Positions 33,903-43,888 of a stretch of 64,000 nt of DNA are shown in pieces. The DNA is taken from the NCBI RefSeq assembly GCF_000383855.1, contig NZ_KB912877.1:4463226-4527225 (forward strand). Reading direction: 5' to 3'. The position numbers and the translations under genes are program-made. Position 1 is the first letter of the stretch. Each line of letters begins with the position of its first letter. This DNA is from Methylobacter marinus A45. GTDB lineage: Bacteria; Pseudomonadota; Gammaproteobacteria; Methylococcales; Methylomonadaceae. The notes under the pieces were generated by a model. That model saw only the letters and a list, made by a program, of their open reading frames with translations. It made no database searches and was not told the DNA's origin.

Positions 33903-36782
33903 ATGGCATATGAGGCAAACATCAAGACCATTCCCGACGCCACTTATCGACTGCAATTCAACAGCCGCTTTACTTTCGCTCAGGCCACCGGACTGGTGCC
34001 TTATTTATCTAGTCTGGGCATCAGCCATTGCTATGCGTCACCCTATCTGAAGGCTCGTCCGGGCAGCACACACGGCTATGATATCGTCGATCATGACTCA
34101 CTGAATCCGGAAATCGGCTCGGAAGCCGATTATGAAAACCTGGTGGCGGAATTGCGCCGGCACCGGATGGGCCTGATTGCCGATATCGTGCCCAACCACA
34201 TGGGCATCATGGGCAGCGACAACGGTTGGTGGCTGGACGTGCTTGAAAACGGTCCGGCTTCCAGTTATGCCGATTTTTTTGATATTGACTGGCATCCCGT
34301 CAAGAAGCCGCTGCAAAACAAGCTGCTGATTCCGGTGTTGGGCGATCATTACGGCAACATGCTGGAACAGCGCGGACTGACGCTGAATTTCGATGCCGAA
34401 GCCGGAGAGTTCAGCATCTATTACCATCAGCACCGCTTTCCGATCGATCCCCAGACTTACCCGCTGATCCTGAATGCCCAGCATTCGCAATTGCTCGACC
34501 GGTTCGATGCCAGCGATCCCTTGCTGCTGGAATATCAAACGCTGGACAGCAGTTTCGGCAAACTGCCCGAGCGAACAATGGCAACGCCGGCGCAACGGGA
34601 TGACCGTAACCGCGACAAGGAGGTATTTAAACGGCAGCTGGCACGTCTTTGCAGCGACAATACGTCCATAAAACAATTTATTGACAGCTGCGTAGCAAAA
34701 ATCAATGACTCCGCCGACAAGCTGCATATATTGCTGGAGCATCAAGCTTATCGGCTGGCCTACTGGCGGGTAGCCGGCGATGAAATCAATTACCGGCGTT
34801 TTTTCGATATCAATGAACTGGCCGGCCTGCGGGTCGAACAAGAACAGGTGTTCGAAGCCTCGCACCGCTTTATTCTGTCGTTGATTGAACAGAACAAAAT
34901 ACAAGGCTTGCGTCTCGATCATGCCGATGGCCTGTACGATCCGGTCGGTTATAATCAACGCCTGTGCGAACGCATCGCGGCTATTTCCCATAGCTATGCC
35001 GACGGCAATACGCCGCCTATTTATATCGTCGCCGAGAAAATCGTCGCCAATTACGAATACCTGTCCAATGACTGGCCGATACACGGTACGACCGGTTATG
35101 AGTTTGCCAATATCGTGAACGGCGTGTTCGTCGATGCCGAGGCGGAAGACGCCTTTACCGTCATTTACAACCGGTTCAGCGGCCAGGAGAGTGACTTTGA
35201 AGAACTCGTCTACCAGGCCAAAAAACAGGTCATGACCACGTCCATGGCCGCCGAATGGAATGTGCTGGCCAATCGCTTGAGCCAAATCGCCGAGTCCCAC
35301 TCAAAAACCCGCGACTATACGCTCAATGCCCTGCGCGATGCGCTGCTCGAAGTGAGCGCCTGTTTTCCGGTTTATCGCACCTACATCAATAGCCCCGAGG
35401 TCCGAAAGGAAGACGTGCAATATATCGAATGGGCAATCGCCCAGGCCAGGCGCCGCAGCCATGCCGCCGACAAAAGCGTGTTCGATTTCATACATCGGGT
35501 GTTGCTGATCCAGCCCCATTCGCCCGACGCCGAAGGCGATCTGATCGGGTTCGTGAAAAAATTCCAGCAATACACGGCGCCGGTCATGGCAAAAGGCCAT
35601 GAAGATACCGCGCTGTACCAATACAACCGGCTGATCACGTTAAACGAGGTTGGCGGCGACCCGCGCCGATTCGGCTATTCCGTCAACGCCTTTCATTTTT
35701 TCAATCAGGAACGCGTCAAGAAGTGGCCGCATGCCATGCTGAACCTGTCCACGCACGACAGTAAGCACGGTGCCGATGTCCGGGCCCGAATCAATGTCCT
35801 GACTGAGCTTCCGGAACAGTGGCAGCAAGCAGTATTTCACTGGCACCGGCTGAACCATCTCAGGATAACCGGTTCAACCGTCATAAGCCGCAATGACGAA
35901 TACCTGTTTTATCAGATCCTGCTTGGCACCTGGCCCCTGACGGCGCTAGATGAGGCCACGCTGGAGGTTTACCGCGAGCGAATCCGCGCTTATATGATCA
36001 AGGCTGTGCGCGAGGCCAAGCAATACAGTTCATGGTTTAATCCCGACCAGGAGTATGAGCAGGCGGTCAGCGACTTTATTAACCATTGTCTTGACCGGAA
36101 AGCCAATCACGTGTTTCTTTCCGATTTCGCCGCCTTTGAGACACAGCTTCGAAAAGCCGGCCTCCATAATGCGCTTGCTCAAACCTTGCTGGAACTGACT
36201 TCGCCGGGCGTGCCGGATATTTATCAGGGCAATGAAACCTGGCAATTCTCGCTGGTCGACCCCGACAACCGTCGACCTGTCGATTTCGACAGAATCCGGC
36301 AGTTACTGACCTCTATAGACGAGGCTGTCGCCAGTGATCGGCGGCAACTGCTGAAGTCGTTGATGAATACGCCGGAAGATGGCCGGATCAAACTGTTTTT
36401 GACCGCGCAAACCCTGCGCCTGCGCAGAAATATGGCCGCCCTGTTCGAAAACGGCGAATACCTGAAGCTGACTATCAGCGGGCCAAGGCTGGACAATCTG
36501 GTAGCGTTCGCGCGTTGTGATCCGGACCATTTCGCCGTGATTGTTGTGCCTAGACTCATGAAGCATCTGTTGGACGATGGATTCACTTGGTCTTGCACCC
36601 GGCTGGAATTGCCGTCCGACGCCCCCAGGTATTACCGTAACATTTTTACCGACGATAAGTTATCGGCGAATAAGGTCGATGATCATCTGGAATTGAATAT
36701 TCGTGAGTTATTTGGCGCCTTTCCGGTGGCCTTGCTGGTATCGTCAACCGGTTCAGCAACACCGAATACGGTTGGAAATTAA
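33903..36782 (+). CDS. treY: Malto-oligosyltrehalose synthase
   Basis: GH13 enzyme of 959 residues that converts the reducing end of maltodextrin to a trehalose unit (EC 5.4.99.15). Catalytic-barrel motifs are DIVPNHMGIMGSDN (about 94), nucleophile Asp in GLRLDHADGLYDP (about 338), Glu in IVAEKIV (about 375) and Asp in STHDSKHGADVRARI (about 617). ATG lies 6 bases after the treZ stop. With TreZ it makes trehalose from glycogen or maltodextrin. It is the last gene of the cluster; no clear terminator was seen in the 166 bases that follow. Confidence 0.96.
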   Translation: MAYEANIKTIPDATYRLQFNSRFTFAQATGLVPYLSSLGISHCYASPYLKARPGSTHGYDIVDHDSLNPEIGSEADYENLVAELRRHRMGLIADIVPNHMGIMGSDNGWWLDVLENGPASSYADFFDIDWHPVKKPLQNKLLIPVLGDHYGNMLEQRGLTLNFDAEAGEFSIYYHQHRFPIDPQTYPLILNAQHSQLLDRFDASDPLLLEYQTLDSSFGKLPERTMATPAQRDDRNRDKEVFKRQLARLCSDNTSIKQFIDSCVAKINDSADKLHILLEHQAYRLAYWRVAGDEINYRRFFDINELAGLRVEQEQVFEASHRFILSLIEQNKIQGLRLDHADGLYDPVGYNQRLCERIAAISHSYADGNTPPIYIVAEKIVANYEYLSNDWPIHGTTGYEFANIVNGVFVDAEAEDAFTVIYNRFSGQESDFEELVYQAKKQVMTTSMAAEWNVLANRLSQIAESHSKTRDYTLNALRDALLEVSACFPVYRTYINSPEVRKEDVQYIEWAIAQARRRSHAADKSVFDFIHRVLLIQPHSPDAEGDLIGFVKKFQQYTAPVMAKGHEDTALYQYNRLITLNEVGGDPRRFGYSVNAFHFFNQERVKKWPHAMLNLSTHDSKHGADVRARINVLTELPEQWQQAVFHWHRLNHLRITGSTVISRNDEYLFYQILLGTWPLTALDEATLEVYRERIRAYMIKAVREAKQYSSWFNPDQEYEQAVSDFINHCLDRKANHVFLSDFAAFETQLRKAGLHNALAQTLLELTSPGVPDIYQGNETWQFSLVDPDNRRPVDFDRIRQLLTSIDEAVASDRRQLLKSLMNTPEDGRIKLFLTAQTLRLRRNMAALFENGEYLKLTISGPRLDNLVAFARCDPDHFAVIVVPRLMKHLLDDGFTWSCTRLELPSDAPRYYRNIFTDDKLSANKVDDHLELNIRELFGAFPVALLVSSTGSATPNTVGN

Positions 36783-36948
36783 TCCCTTAATTTCCTTTAT
36801 TTATTAATGCTGAAAGAATGCTGAAAAACGAGAGGCGAGCTGAGCAATGTGCGCTAACGAACAGAACCCGCTTGCTTTTATGCGTAGAGTCTGAAACTGA
36901 TGAGAAAGATAGCTTACATATCAAAAACTAACCTGTTGAGGAGGAAAT

Positions 36949-37131
36949 ATGGATATTGAAGTTGGTGGTTTTCTTGGTTTTATCATACTCGTCCTGGATA
37001 TTTGGGCCATTATAAAAGTCGTTCAAAGCGGTGCTTCAACCGGAATGAAAGTGTTATGGGTGGTTTTGATCCTGATGCTGCCGGTGGTCGGTTTGATCAT
37101 TTGGTGGTTTGCGGGACCAAAAGGCGATTAA
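36949..37131 (+). CDS. Small PLDc_N-type membrane protein
   Basis: A 60-residue protein with two helices (GFLGFIILVLDIWAIIKVVQS and VLWVVLILMLPVVGLIIWWFAG) in the pattern of the phospholipase D nuclease N-terminal (PLDc_N) family. Members are found alone as well as fused to cardiolipin synthases. A strong GAGGAGG lies 7 bases before the ATG, implying efficient translation. It is not linked in sequence to the clsC-like gene at 24 kb. Confidence 0.85.
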   Translation: MDIEVGGFLGFIILVLDIWAIIKVVQSGASTGMKVLWVVLILMLPVVGLIIWWFAGPKGD

Positions 37132-37159
37132 CTGATTTGTCGATATGGAGATAGAAGCT

Positions 37160-37180
37160 GCCAGCCAGCGGGCGGGCTTT
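37160..37180 (+). terminator. Possible terminator after the PLDc_N gene
   Basis: GCCAGCC, a 4-base loop AGCG, and GGCGGGC form a stem with one central A-G mismatch, followed by TTTTA. It lies 28 bases after the stop codon. Confidence 0.45.
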
Positions 37181-37229
37181 TAGCCTTGATGACGATCAGG
37201 ACTAAAATCTCTCCCACTGGTATTATTTA

Positions 37230-38081
37230 TTACCCTAATTCGAATGAAGTCACACCGAACACACGATGCAGCGACCGATCAGGCTGTTCGCCGCTGTACA
37301 TCCGGGCCGTTTCGAACACCACATTCATACCATGACGCTCCGCCAGTGACACGGCGGCCGGATTGACTTCCGGGATATCCAGATAAACCGGCTCATCCGG
37401 CCTGGCTTCGGATTTTAGCGCTCTGAAAAGCGATTGCGCCAATTCCGGACTATCGGCAAAAAGAGGACCGATCTTGTAGCCTGAGCGGCATTTTCGCATG
37501 ACGCCGTAACCTGTCAGCCGCCCATCCTGCAAAATGCCCAGAGCCGCACAATCAGGCTGGTTTATCCAGGACTTGAGAAATGTTGACCGGTTTGTTGGGA
37601 AAAACGGGCGGTCATAAGATTCAATCTGTGCAAACGGCAGCGTTGACAGTTTTATGATTCCGTCATGTTCATCAAGCTCGCCACCCCCTGTCCCCTGGTA
37701 ACGTATATTGCGATAAGCCACTTTGAAGCCCCATTTTTTATAGTTTTCCTGCCGGGCCACGACGCCGTCCAGCCCGATGTTGCACCCTGTCAGACGGTCT
37801 ATCCCCGCTTTCCATATTTGCAGGCCGTAGCCTTTACCGCGACAGGCGGGCTTTACAATGAACAAACCGAGGAAGCCGAACGAATCGTCGTATTTGACCG
37901 CCGATATGGCGGCAACGGGTTCATTGCCGAGGCAGCCGATAAGGAACCCGTCCGGATCGGCCGTACGATAACAATCGGCGTCATGAAGCCCAGGATTCCA
38001 ACCCTCTTCCGCTGCCCAGTCAATCATTATGCTCACTTCAGCGGGTGATGCCGTTTTGATGGTGTAGTTTTTGTCAGTCAT
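37230..38081 (-). CDS. GNAT N-acetyltransferase with second acetyltransferase-like domain
   Basis: A 283-residue protein. The N-terminal GNAT domain (about 6-135) has the acetyl-CoA loop VKPACRGKGYGLQIWKAGI (Q/RxxGxG/A as RGKGYG). The C-terminal part (about 150-280, including GYGVMRKCRSGYKIGPLFADSPELAQSLFRAL) matches the second domain seen in a known two-domain GNAT subgroup (Acetyltransf_18). The acceptor substrate is unknown. It is downstream of, and on the same strand as, the giant helicase gene, separated by 95 AT-rich bases that include the shared 17-mer. Confidence 0.88.
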   Translation of the reverse strand: MTDKNYTIKTASPAEVSIMIDWAAEEGWNPGLHDADCYRTADPDGFLIGCLGNEPVAAISAVKYDDSFGFLGLFIVKPACRGKGYGLQIWKAGIDRLTGCNIGLDGVVARQENYKKWGFKVAYRNIRYQGTGGGELDEHDGIIKLSTLPFAQIESYDRPFFPTNRSTFLKSWINQPDCAALGILQDGRLTGYGVMRKCRSGYKIGPLFADSPELAQSLFRALKSEARPDEPVYLDIPEVNPAAVSLAERHGMNVVFETARMYSGEQPDRSLHRVFGVTSFELG

Positions 38082-38119
38082 TGGAGTAGCCCGTTAACAT
38101 GTGGTCTATTAATAGCTCA

Positions 38120-38136
38120 ATATGTCTATGATATAA
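38120..38136 (+). promoter_or_regulatory. 17-mer shared with the tus upstream region (candidate Ter site)
   Basis: ATATGTCTATGATATAA occurs here and again at 50490-50506, exactly and in the same orientation. Both copies are intergenic. Relative to flanking genes the two copies have different positions, which argues against an ordinary promoter. See the Tus-like gene at 50541. Confidence 0.35.
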
Positions 38137-38176
38137 TAAACTTATTAAAAATATAGCTGCCTGGCTTAAGTGTTTG

Positions 38177-41100
38177 TCAGCCGGCCAACGTTAGTTCCAC
38201 CATCGGCACTTCCCACTGCTCGACCTTGCATCGGGATCGATAGCCTTCCTCGCCGTCATCCCGGTAGCGTCGGATCATGGCCAGTACCGTGGCGGACTCG
38301 ATGGCATCCAGCCTGTCCCGCCACTGCGCAGCGGCTTTCCGCGACAGCGCCGCCACAATAATTCCGTTAATTTTCAGAAACACTTTTTCGCCATTGGTTT
38401 CAATGACCAGCCGGCTGCCGAAACGAAGCGCGGACAAGTGATCATGAATCGGATGACCCGGCATGAAACCACCCGCATAGCCGATATCGATGTCCTGCAT
38501 GCCCAGAATCGCATAGCGCCGCATAACGGTGTGCGGCATCGGCTGGTCCGCCGCTTCAGCGTTGCGCCGCAGCAGAAAATCGCCGTTTAGCGCAGCCAGA
38601 AACGGGTTGCGCTGGTCTTCGCGCCGCATCAGGCACAGGGTTTCCCGCGCCCGCGTCATGCCTACATATAAAAGCCGCCGTTGTTCTTCAAGCCTGTTCG
38701 GGCTCCAGCCTCCGTCCAGGATCAGCACATGCGGGAATTCCATGCCTTTGGCCGAGTGGATCGTGCTCAGGAACACGCCCCTGCCCAGCCGCCTGTCCTG
38801 GCGCTGGGCGGCCAGCGTTTCGTAGAGAAACTCCAGGGTCTGCCGGTTTGGGACTTCGCCATCGGCGGTTTCGCATTGCCAGTCCGCCAGTATTTGCAGG
38901 AGCAGTTCCTGCCATGGATTGCGGCTGTCCGCCTCCGGTTGTTGCCGCAGAAAATCCAGCCAATACGAAGCCTTGTCCAGTTTCGTCGCGCGCTGTTTCA
39001 GCGCATCCAGCAGCCGCGCGGCTTCCCTGACTCTGAACGGCGGCGGCTGTTTGTTGCGATCCAGCATCAGGCTGACCGGAATGTCATGATCTTCCAGCAG
39101 CGCCCTGACCGGACTCAGCAATTCCCATTGACTGGCCAGCACCGCGCAATGCGACCAGTCCAGCCGCGCATCCAGCTGGCGCAGGCGCAACAGTTCCGCA
39201 ACCGCCGCCATCGCCTGATGCGCTTCGTCATCGGCCGTGATGACCTGCACCCTGCCCCGCGCCAGCGTATCGAGCATTTGCCAGCGCCCGCCCGGGTCCA
39301 GGGTTTTGCGCCCCTGATTGATGCGAATCGGCCGGTCCGTTTTCATGCGGTCGCGATTGTGTGCGATCAATTGATTGGACGCGGCGATGATATGGGCGCT
39401 GGAGCGGTAGTTTTCGACCAGGAAATGCTCCCTGGCCTGATAGTCCTGCTGAAACCGGCGGATGAATCCAACGTTGGCGCCGCGGAACTGGTAGATATTC
39501 TGGTCGTCGTCGCCGACCGCCATGATGGTCAGCTTGCTGTCGTCGTCGAGGCTGCGTCCGGCGATGGCCGAGACCAGGCGGTACTGGTCCTCGTCGATGT
39601 CCTGATACTCGTCCACCAGAATGAAGCGGTAACCGTTCAACAGGCGCTCGCGCGTTTCATCGGCCTCGATGCCGAGCAGTTGCCGGTTGCCGCTCAGCAG
39701 ATCGACGGCCTCCTTCAGCAGCGCATCGAACTGTGTAGTCACGGCCTCGGCATCATGGCTTGACGTGCTCATCGCGTGTCCGGTCAGGCGCAGGCACAGG
39801 CCGTGATAGGTCTGCACGGTCACGCCGCGCGCATCGTCGCCGACCAGATCGGCCAGCCGCCGCCTCAGTTCGGTCACGGCATTGCGGTTGAAGCACAGCA
39901 CCAGAATGCTGGCCGGCGGCACGCGCTTGACCCGCAGCAGGTAAGCGCAGCGGTGCACGATGACGCGCGTCTTGCCCGAGCCCGGCCCCGCCAGGATCAG
40001 CGTGTTGTCGTCTTCATGCCCGGCCACCAGGGCGATCTGGCCCGGGTTTTGCAGATCGCCGACGATGCGCTGAAAGGACTGCTGGCTGGTGGCTCGTTCC
40101 AGCACGTCCTTGCGGTCGGCGAAATAACGTTTCACGAATTCGCTTTTGTCCATCGAGAAATAGGCCACGACAAAGGCCAGCGCCTGGCCGATTTTATCCA
40201 GCGCCTGGCGCGCGTATTCGTTGATGACATGCACCTGGAATACGCGCTCGCTGTAATGCTGCGACAACGGTTCGTAATCGCCCTTGCTGTAGCGGCGGCC
40301 CTTGGCTTCCGGCAGCACCTGAATGGTCATGGCCTGCCGGAATACGGCCAGCCCTTTCTGCAGCGTGATGACGCGCTGTTCATGCAGGAAATTCAGGGCC
40401 CGCTCGACGGCCGCCAGCGGGTCGCGGACCTGCGACAAGGCCAACATATCGGCCTGCAGGCCGGCCAGCAGATCCTCGGCGGCGAATTCGACCAGCAAAT
40501 CGGCCGATCCCGGCGTGCCGGCGGGGATGCGCGCGATGATGCTGTCCAGAACGACCTTGGCGATGGCCTGCCGTTTCTCGGCCGTGGCGATCAGCGCCGG
40601 CCAGCCCCGGTTCAGCTTGACGGCGTATTGATCGATGCCGCGATAGCGGAAAATCAGGCTGCCCTTGTTGCCGGCCAGCCCCAGGCCGTCCCGGGACAGG
40701 CTGCTCAGCAGGCTGCGCAGCACTTCGGGATTGCTGGCCTCATGGCCGGCATCGAGCAGGCGCTGGTTGACATGGCGCAGCGACAGCACCTGCCAGTCGT
40801 CGGTTCCGGCATCGGGCGCCTCTTCCTGCAGCAACGCCAGCATGGCCCGCTCCAGGCTGCAAATCTTGTCCAGCATCGCTGTCGAGGCATTGGCGACCTT
40901 GTAGCGGACATAAGCCGTCAGCAGCAGGCTTTTCCTGATCAGTCCCGCTTCGGCCATGTCATGCAGGGTGCGGATGACGCGCTGGCCGGCCGTCTCGTTG
41001 CGCCGGCCCTGCTCGCGGTCGGCGGCATCCTCGGCGAATTCGCCCAACTCGGCCAGGCTGTCGGCGCTGAAACCTTCATCACTTTCGGCATTCATCAGCG

Positions 41101-43342
41101 CTTCCAGGATAGCCAGCCAGCGTTGCCGCTGGCGTTTCGACAGGCCGAGCGCGGCGATTTTCTGCTCCGCTTCGGCCAGGTTTTTGACCTGTGGCCGGCC
41201 CTGAAAAACCTGCGTGCGGTTCTCGTTGCGTTCGATGAAGCCGGCCCGCTCCAGCCAGGAAACGGCGGTCAGCACCTTGGTGTCGGCATTGTGATCGTCG
41301 CTGTCGAAGGAAAGGTCGACATTGTCGTCGCGCAGCAATTCGCCGGTCGTGATCACTACGTTGCCCTGCTTGTCCTTCCTGGTTTTTCTCAAACCGCCCA
41401 AAATCCGGGCGATGTCTTTCTGACTCAGCTGGGACATGGCCGACATCTTGAACTGGGTATCGATATCCTGCTCGTCGAACAGCAAAATGCACTCGGCCTC
41501 CTGCTGATCGCGCCCTGCCCGCCCGGCTTCCTGCAGGTAATTTTCCAGCGATCCCGGAATATCGGCATGAATGACCAGTCGCACGTTTTCCTTGTCGATG
41601 CCCATGCCGAAGGCGTTGGTGGCCGTAATCACGCGCGTCGTGCCGCTGATGAAATTTTCCTGGATGTGCTTTTTCTCGGCCGCGTCCTTGCCGGCGTGAA
41701 AGGCCTCGGCCTGCCAGCCCTGCTGCACCAGATAGTCGGCAACCGCTTCGGTATTTTTGCGCTTGGCGCAGTAAACGATGGCAGCGCCCTGATCGTCGGA
41801 CAGCCGTTCCGATAACAACTGGTTGATGCGCGGGTATTTGTCGGCCTGATTGACCGTCTGCACTTCAAAATGCAGGTTGTTTCGTTCCACGCCGCCCTCG
41901 AAAACGATTAGCTCCTGTCCCAGATTGGCGCGGAAGTAATTGATGATCTCGTCCTTGACATCCTGCTTGGCGGTCGCGGTGAAGCATTGCACGGGCGGCA
42001 GCGGCGTCTTCTGTTTTTGCGAGAACTCCTTGATGAAGCGCGCGGCGTACAGGTAATCAGGCCGGAAATCATGGCCCCATTTGGACAGGCAATGCGCTTC
42101 GTCGAACACCCAGCAGCCGATCTCGCGGTGACTGATCGCCTGCTGGAAACTCGTATTGCGCAATTGTTCCGGCGAGACATAAAGCACGGCGATATCGCCC
42201 ATCTGTATGGCTTTCAGCACCTCGCCGCGCTCCGGCGCCGTCAGCATGCCGTACAGCGCAGCCGTATTGGGCGCGCCGGTCTTGCTGCGCAGGTTGTCGA
42301 CCTGGTCTTTCATCAAGGCCTGCAGCGGCGAAATGACGATGGTCAAAACGCCGCGGCGCTGGTAACGCACCAGCGCCGGCAGCTGATAACACAGCGATTT
42401 GCCGCCGCCGGTCGGCAGCACGGCAAAAACTGGATTGTCGGCCATGGCCGACTGCACGATCGCCTGCTGCAGGCTGCCGCCGTCCGTCGCAGCCGGTTCA
42501 CGCCGGAACGCGGAAAAGCCGAAAAAGCGCTGCAGCTGGGCGACCGGATCATGGGTTTGCCGGCAATGCTCGCAGTCCGGCTTGTCGCAGGGAATGTCTC
42601 TCAGCTGGCCCAGCGCCGGCGCCACATCGTGAAACCGTTGCCGGACCCACGGCGGCAGCACCGAATTTCCGCCGGCAACCCGCAGCCAGGCCAGGCAATA
42701 CGCCAGCGCGGGGCGCAGTTTCGGGTCGGGCAGGTACGACAGGATGACCTTATTGAACGCGGTCCGGCAGACCTTGCCTTGGGTCAGATCCCTGAACACA
42801 TCGAAAGCCGCGGGCGCGCCGATGTGTCCGGCGCCCATCGCAGCCAGAGCCTGTTGCAAGCCGGCGAACTGCGCATCGCCGGCAAAGGCGTAATGATAAA
42901 AGGACAGCAGGCCGCCATGCTGTTCCTGCAACGCCTGCCACTGGTCCTGAAACAGCGAAAGCGCCAGCCGCGCATCAGCGAGCGGGTCGTTCAGGCTGTC
43001 GCGCACCAGCTTGTAGTTCTTGACCAGCCGGTGGTAAGGATTTTCAGGGAACGCGAGCGGCGACAGGAACAAGGTATCGACGACGGGCTTGTTTAACAGC
43101 CTCAAACCGGAATGGACGGTCCGGCACACCGGCAGGTCGTGATCGAGCAGGTTGTGGCCCAGCAGATACTCGGCGTCGTCGGCGAATTCGTCCAGTTCGG
43201 CCAGCACCCGGCGGCTGTCGAACGGCGCTTTGCGATGAAAAACCTTGTCCCTGAAAACGGCGCCGACGGCGAAGATGGCGCCGTTTCTGTCGGTTTCCAG
43301 ATCCAGGCTGCAGCAGCGGTTTTGAAATGCGTGCCACTCCAT
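38177..43342 (-). CDS. Giant fusion: DEDD exonuclease - RecQ helicase - UvrD/Rep helicase
   Basis: A 1721-residue protein. Residues 10-130 resemble a DnaQ-type 3'-5' exonuclease (D14 and E16 in CSLDLETD; GHNLLDHD near 62-69; NDPLAD at 118-123, where Asn118 stands at the usual His of the ExoIII H-x4-D motif). A cysteine cluster (CDKPDCEHC, about 250) follows. The RecQ core comes next: LPTGGGKSLCYQLPAL (about 310), VFDEAH (about 414), and GRAGRDQQEAE (about 610). A winged-helix-like linker leads to a UvrD/Rep core with AGPGSGKTRVIVH (about 1121), DEYQDIDED (about 1247) and STIHSAKGMEFPHVL (about 1529). The start is the ATG at 43340-43342. It likely processes branched or damaged DNA; a defence role is possible but unproven. 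Confidence 0.9.
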   Translation of the reverse strand: MEWHAFQNRCCSLDLETDRNGAIFAVGAVFRDKVFHRKAPFDSRRVLAELDEFADDAEYLLGHNLLDHDLPVCRTVHSGLRLLNKPVVDTLFLSPLAFPENPYHRLVKNYKLVRDSLNDPLADARLALSLFQDQWQALQEQHGGLLSFYHYAFAGDAQFAGLQQALAAMGAGHIGAPAAFDVFRDLTQGKVCRTAFNKVILSYLPDPKLRPALAYCLAWLRVAGGNSVLPPWVRQRFHDVAPALGQLRDIPCDKPDCEHCRQTHDPVAQLQRFFGFSAFRREPAATDGGSLQQAIVQSAMADNPVFAVLPTGGGKSLCYQLPALVRYQRRGVLTIVISPLQALMKDQVDNLRSKTGAPNTAALYGMLTAPERGEVLKAIQMGDIAVLYVSPEQLRNTSFQQAISHREIGCWVFDEAHCLSKWGHDFRPDYLYAARFIKEFSQKQKTPLPPVQCFTATAKQDVKDEIINYFRANLGQELIVFEGGVERNNLHFEVQTVNQADKYPRINQLLSERLSDDQGAAIVYCAKRKNTEAVADYLVQQGWQAEAFHAGKDAAEKKHIQENFISGTTRVITATNAFGMGIDKENVRLVIHADIPGSLENYLQEAGRAGRDQQEAECILLFDEQDIDTQFKMSAMSQLSQKDIARILGGLRKTRKDKQGNVVITTGELLRDDNVDLSFDSDDHNADTKVLTAVSWLERAGFIERNENRTQVFQGRPQVKNLAEAEQKIAALGLSKRQRQRWLAILEALMNAESDEGFSADSLAELGEFAEDAADREQGRRNETAGQRVIRTLHDMAEAGLIRKSLLLTAYVRYKVANASTAMLDKICSLERAMLALLQEEAPDAGTDDWQVLSLRHVNQRLLDAGHEASNPEVLRSLLSSLSRDGLGLAGNKGSLIFRYRGIDQYAVKLNRGWPALIATAEKRQAIAKVVLDSIIARIPAGTPGSADLLVEFAAEDLLAGLQADMLALSQVRDPLAAVERALNFLHEQRVITLQKGLAVFRQAMTIQVLPEAKGRRYSKGDYEPLSQHYSERVFQVHVINEYARQALDKIGQALAFVVAYFSMDKSEFVKRYFADRKDVLERATSQQSFQRIVGDLQNPGQIALVAGHEDDNTLILAGPGSGKTRVIVHRCAYLLRVKRVPPASILVLCFNRNAVTELRRRLADLVGDDARGVTVQTYHGLCLRLTGHAMSTSSHDAEAVTTQFDALLKEAVDLLSGNRQLLGIEADETRERLLNGYRFILVDEYQDIDEDQYRLVSAIAGRSLDDDSKLTIMAVGDDDQNIYQFRGANVGFIRRFQQDYQAREHFLVENYRSSAHIIAASNQLIAHNRDRMKTDRPIRINQGRKTLDPGGRWQMLDTLARGRVQVITADDEAHQAMAAVAELLRLRQLDARLDWSHCAVLASQWELLSPVRALLEDHDIPVSLMLDRNKQPPPFRVREAARLLDALKQRATKLDKASYWLDFLRQQPEADSRNPWQELLLQILADWQCETADGEVPNRQTLEFLYETLAAQRQDRRLGRGVFLSTIHSAKGMEFPHVLILDGGWSPNRLEEQRRLLYVGMTRARETLCLMRREDQRNPFLAALNGDFLLRRNAEAADQPMPHTVMRRYAILGMQDIDIGYAGGFMPGHPIHDHLSALRFGSRLVIETNGEKVFLKINGIIVAALSRKAAAQWRDRLDAIESATVLAMIRRYRDDGEEGYRSRCKVEQWEVPMVELTLAG

Positions 43343-43388
43343 TGAAACCCTCATCCGGTAAAGAAGGCTGTAGTCTAGCAATTGCAAA

Positions 43389-43769
43389 TCAATGTTTACA
43401 AGGCGGACAACGCCTTCTGCGGGCAAGCCACAGCCCATAAATGATGCCGTTAAGTATCAGGACGGCTATGCCGAACGCGATTTGTATCTGGTGCGTCAGA
43501 CCGCTGGGATAAATCACCGGCATGATGTAATGGTCGATGAAGTCGCCGGCATAAGTATCGCCATCGGCGGCGGCACGAAGCCTGTTTTCGAGCGGCGTCA
43601 GCGGACAGATGCCGCCGCTGAGTTCGATGAATGCCCCCCATGCGGCAGCCGGCAGGTGCAGCCAGGCGATCCACGGCCATCTGAAAACGAACAGGCCGCC
43701 GAATACGACAAATACAATGAAGGCGAAGTGCAGCAATACGACCAGATCGGCGGCTAATTGGTTTGACAT
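43389..43769 (-). CDS. DUF2784 family membrane protein
   Basis: A 126-residue protein with three or four helices. It contains HFAFIVFVVFGGLFV, then WIAWLHLPAAAWGAFIELSGGICPLTPLEN (about 33-62), the signature of DUF2784, and DFIDHYIMPVIYP. The function is unknown. It is 46 bases upstream of the giant helicase gene on the same strand, so both may be in one transcript. No common function is apparent. Confidence 0.9.
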   Translation of the reverse strand: MSNQLAADLVVLLHFAFIVFVVFGGLFVFRWPWIAWLHLPAAAWGAFIELSGGICPLTPLENRLRAAADGDTYAGDFIDHYIMPVIYPSGLTHQIQIAFGIAVLILNGIIYGLWLARRRRCPPCKH

Positions 43770-43888
43770 GGATCTTTTTTAATGGAATGTCTTTAAGGGC
43801 TCGGAGTCCTGACGGAATCATCCCGTTCCGCAAAAATCCCTTATTGACGTTAAAATGTCCCTTCCTCTGTTCACCATGGCAAGTTTTT

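Noticed and set aside
39776-41815. 679-codon open frame antisense to the giant helicase gene
   Set aside because: The sense strand has conserved helicase motifs throughout; the antisense product is low-complexity (Q, A, G, R-rich) with no domain.
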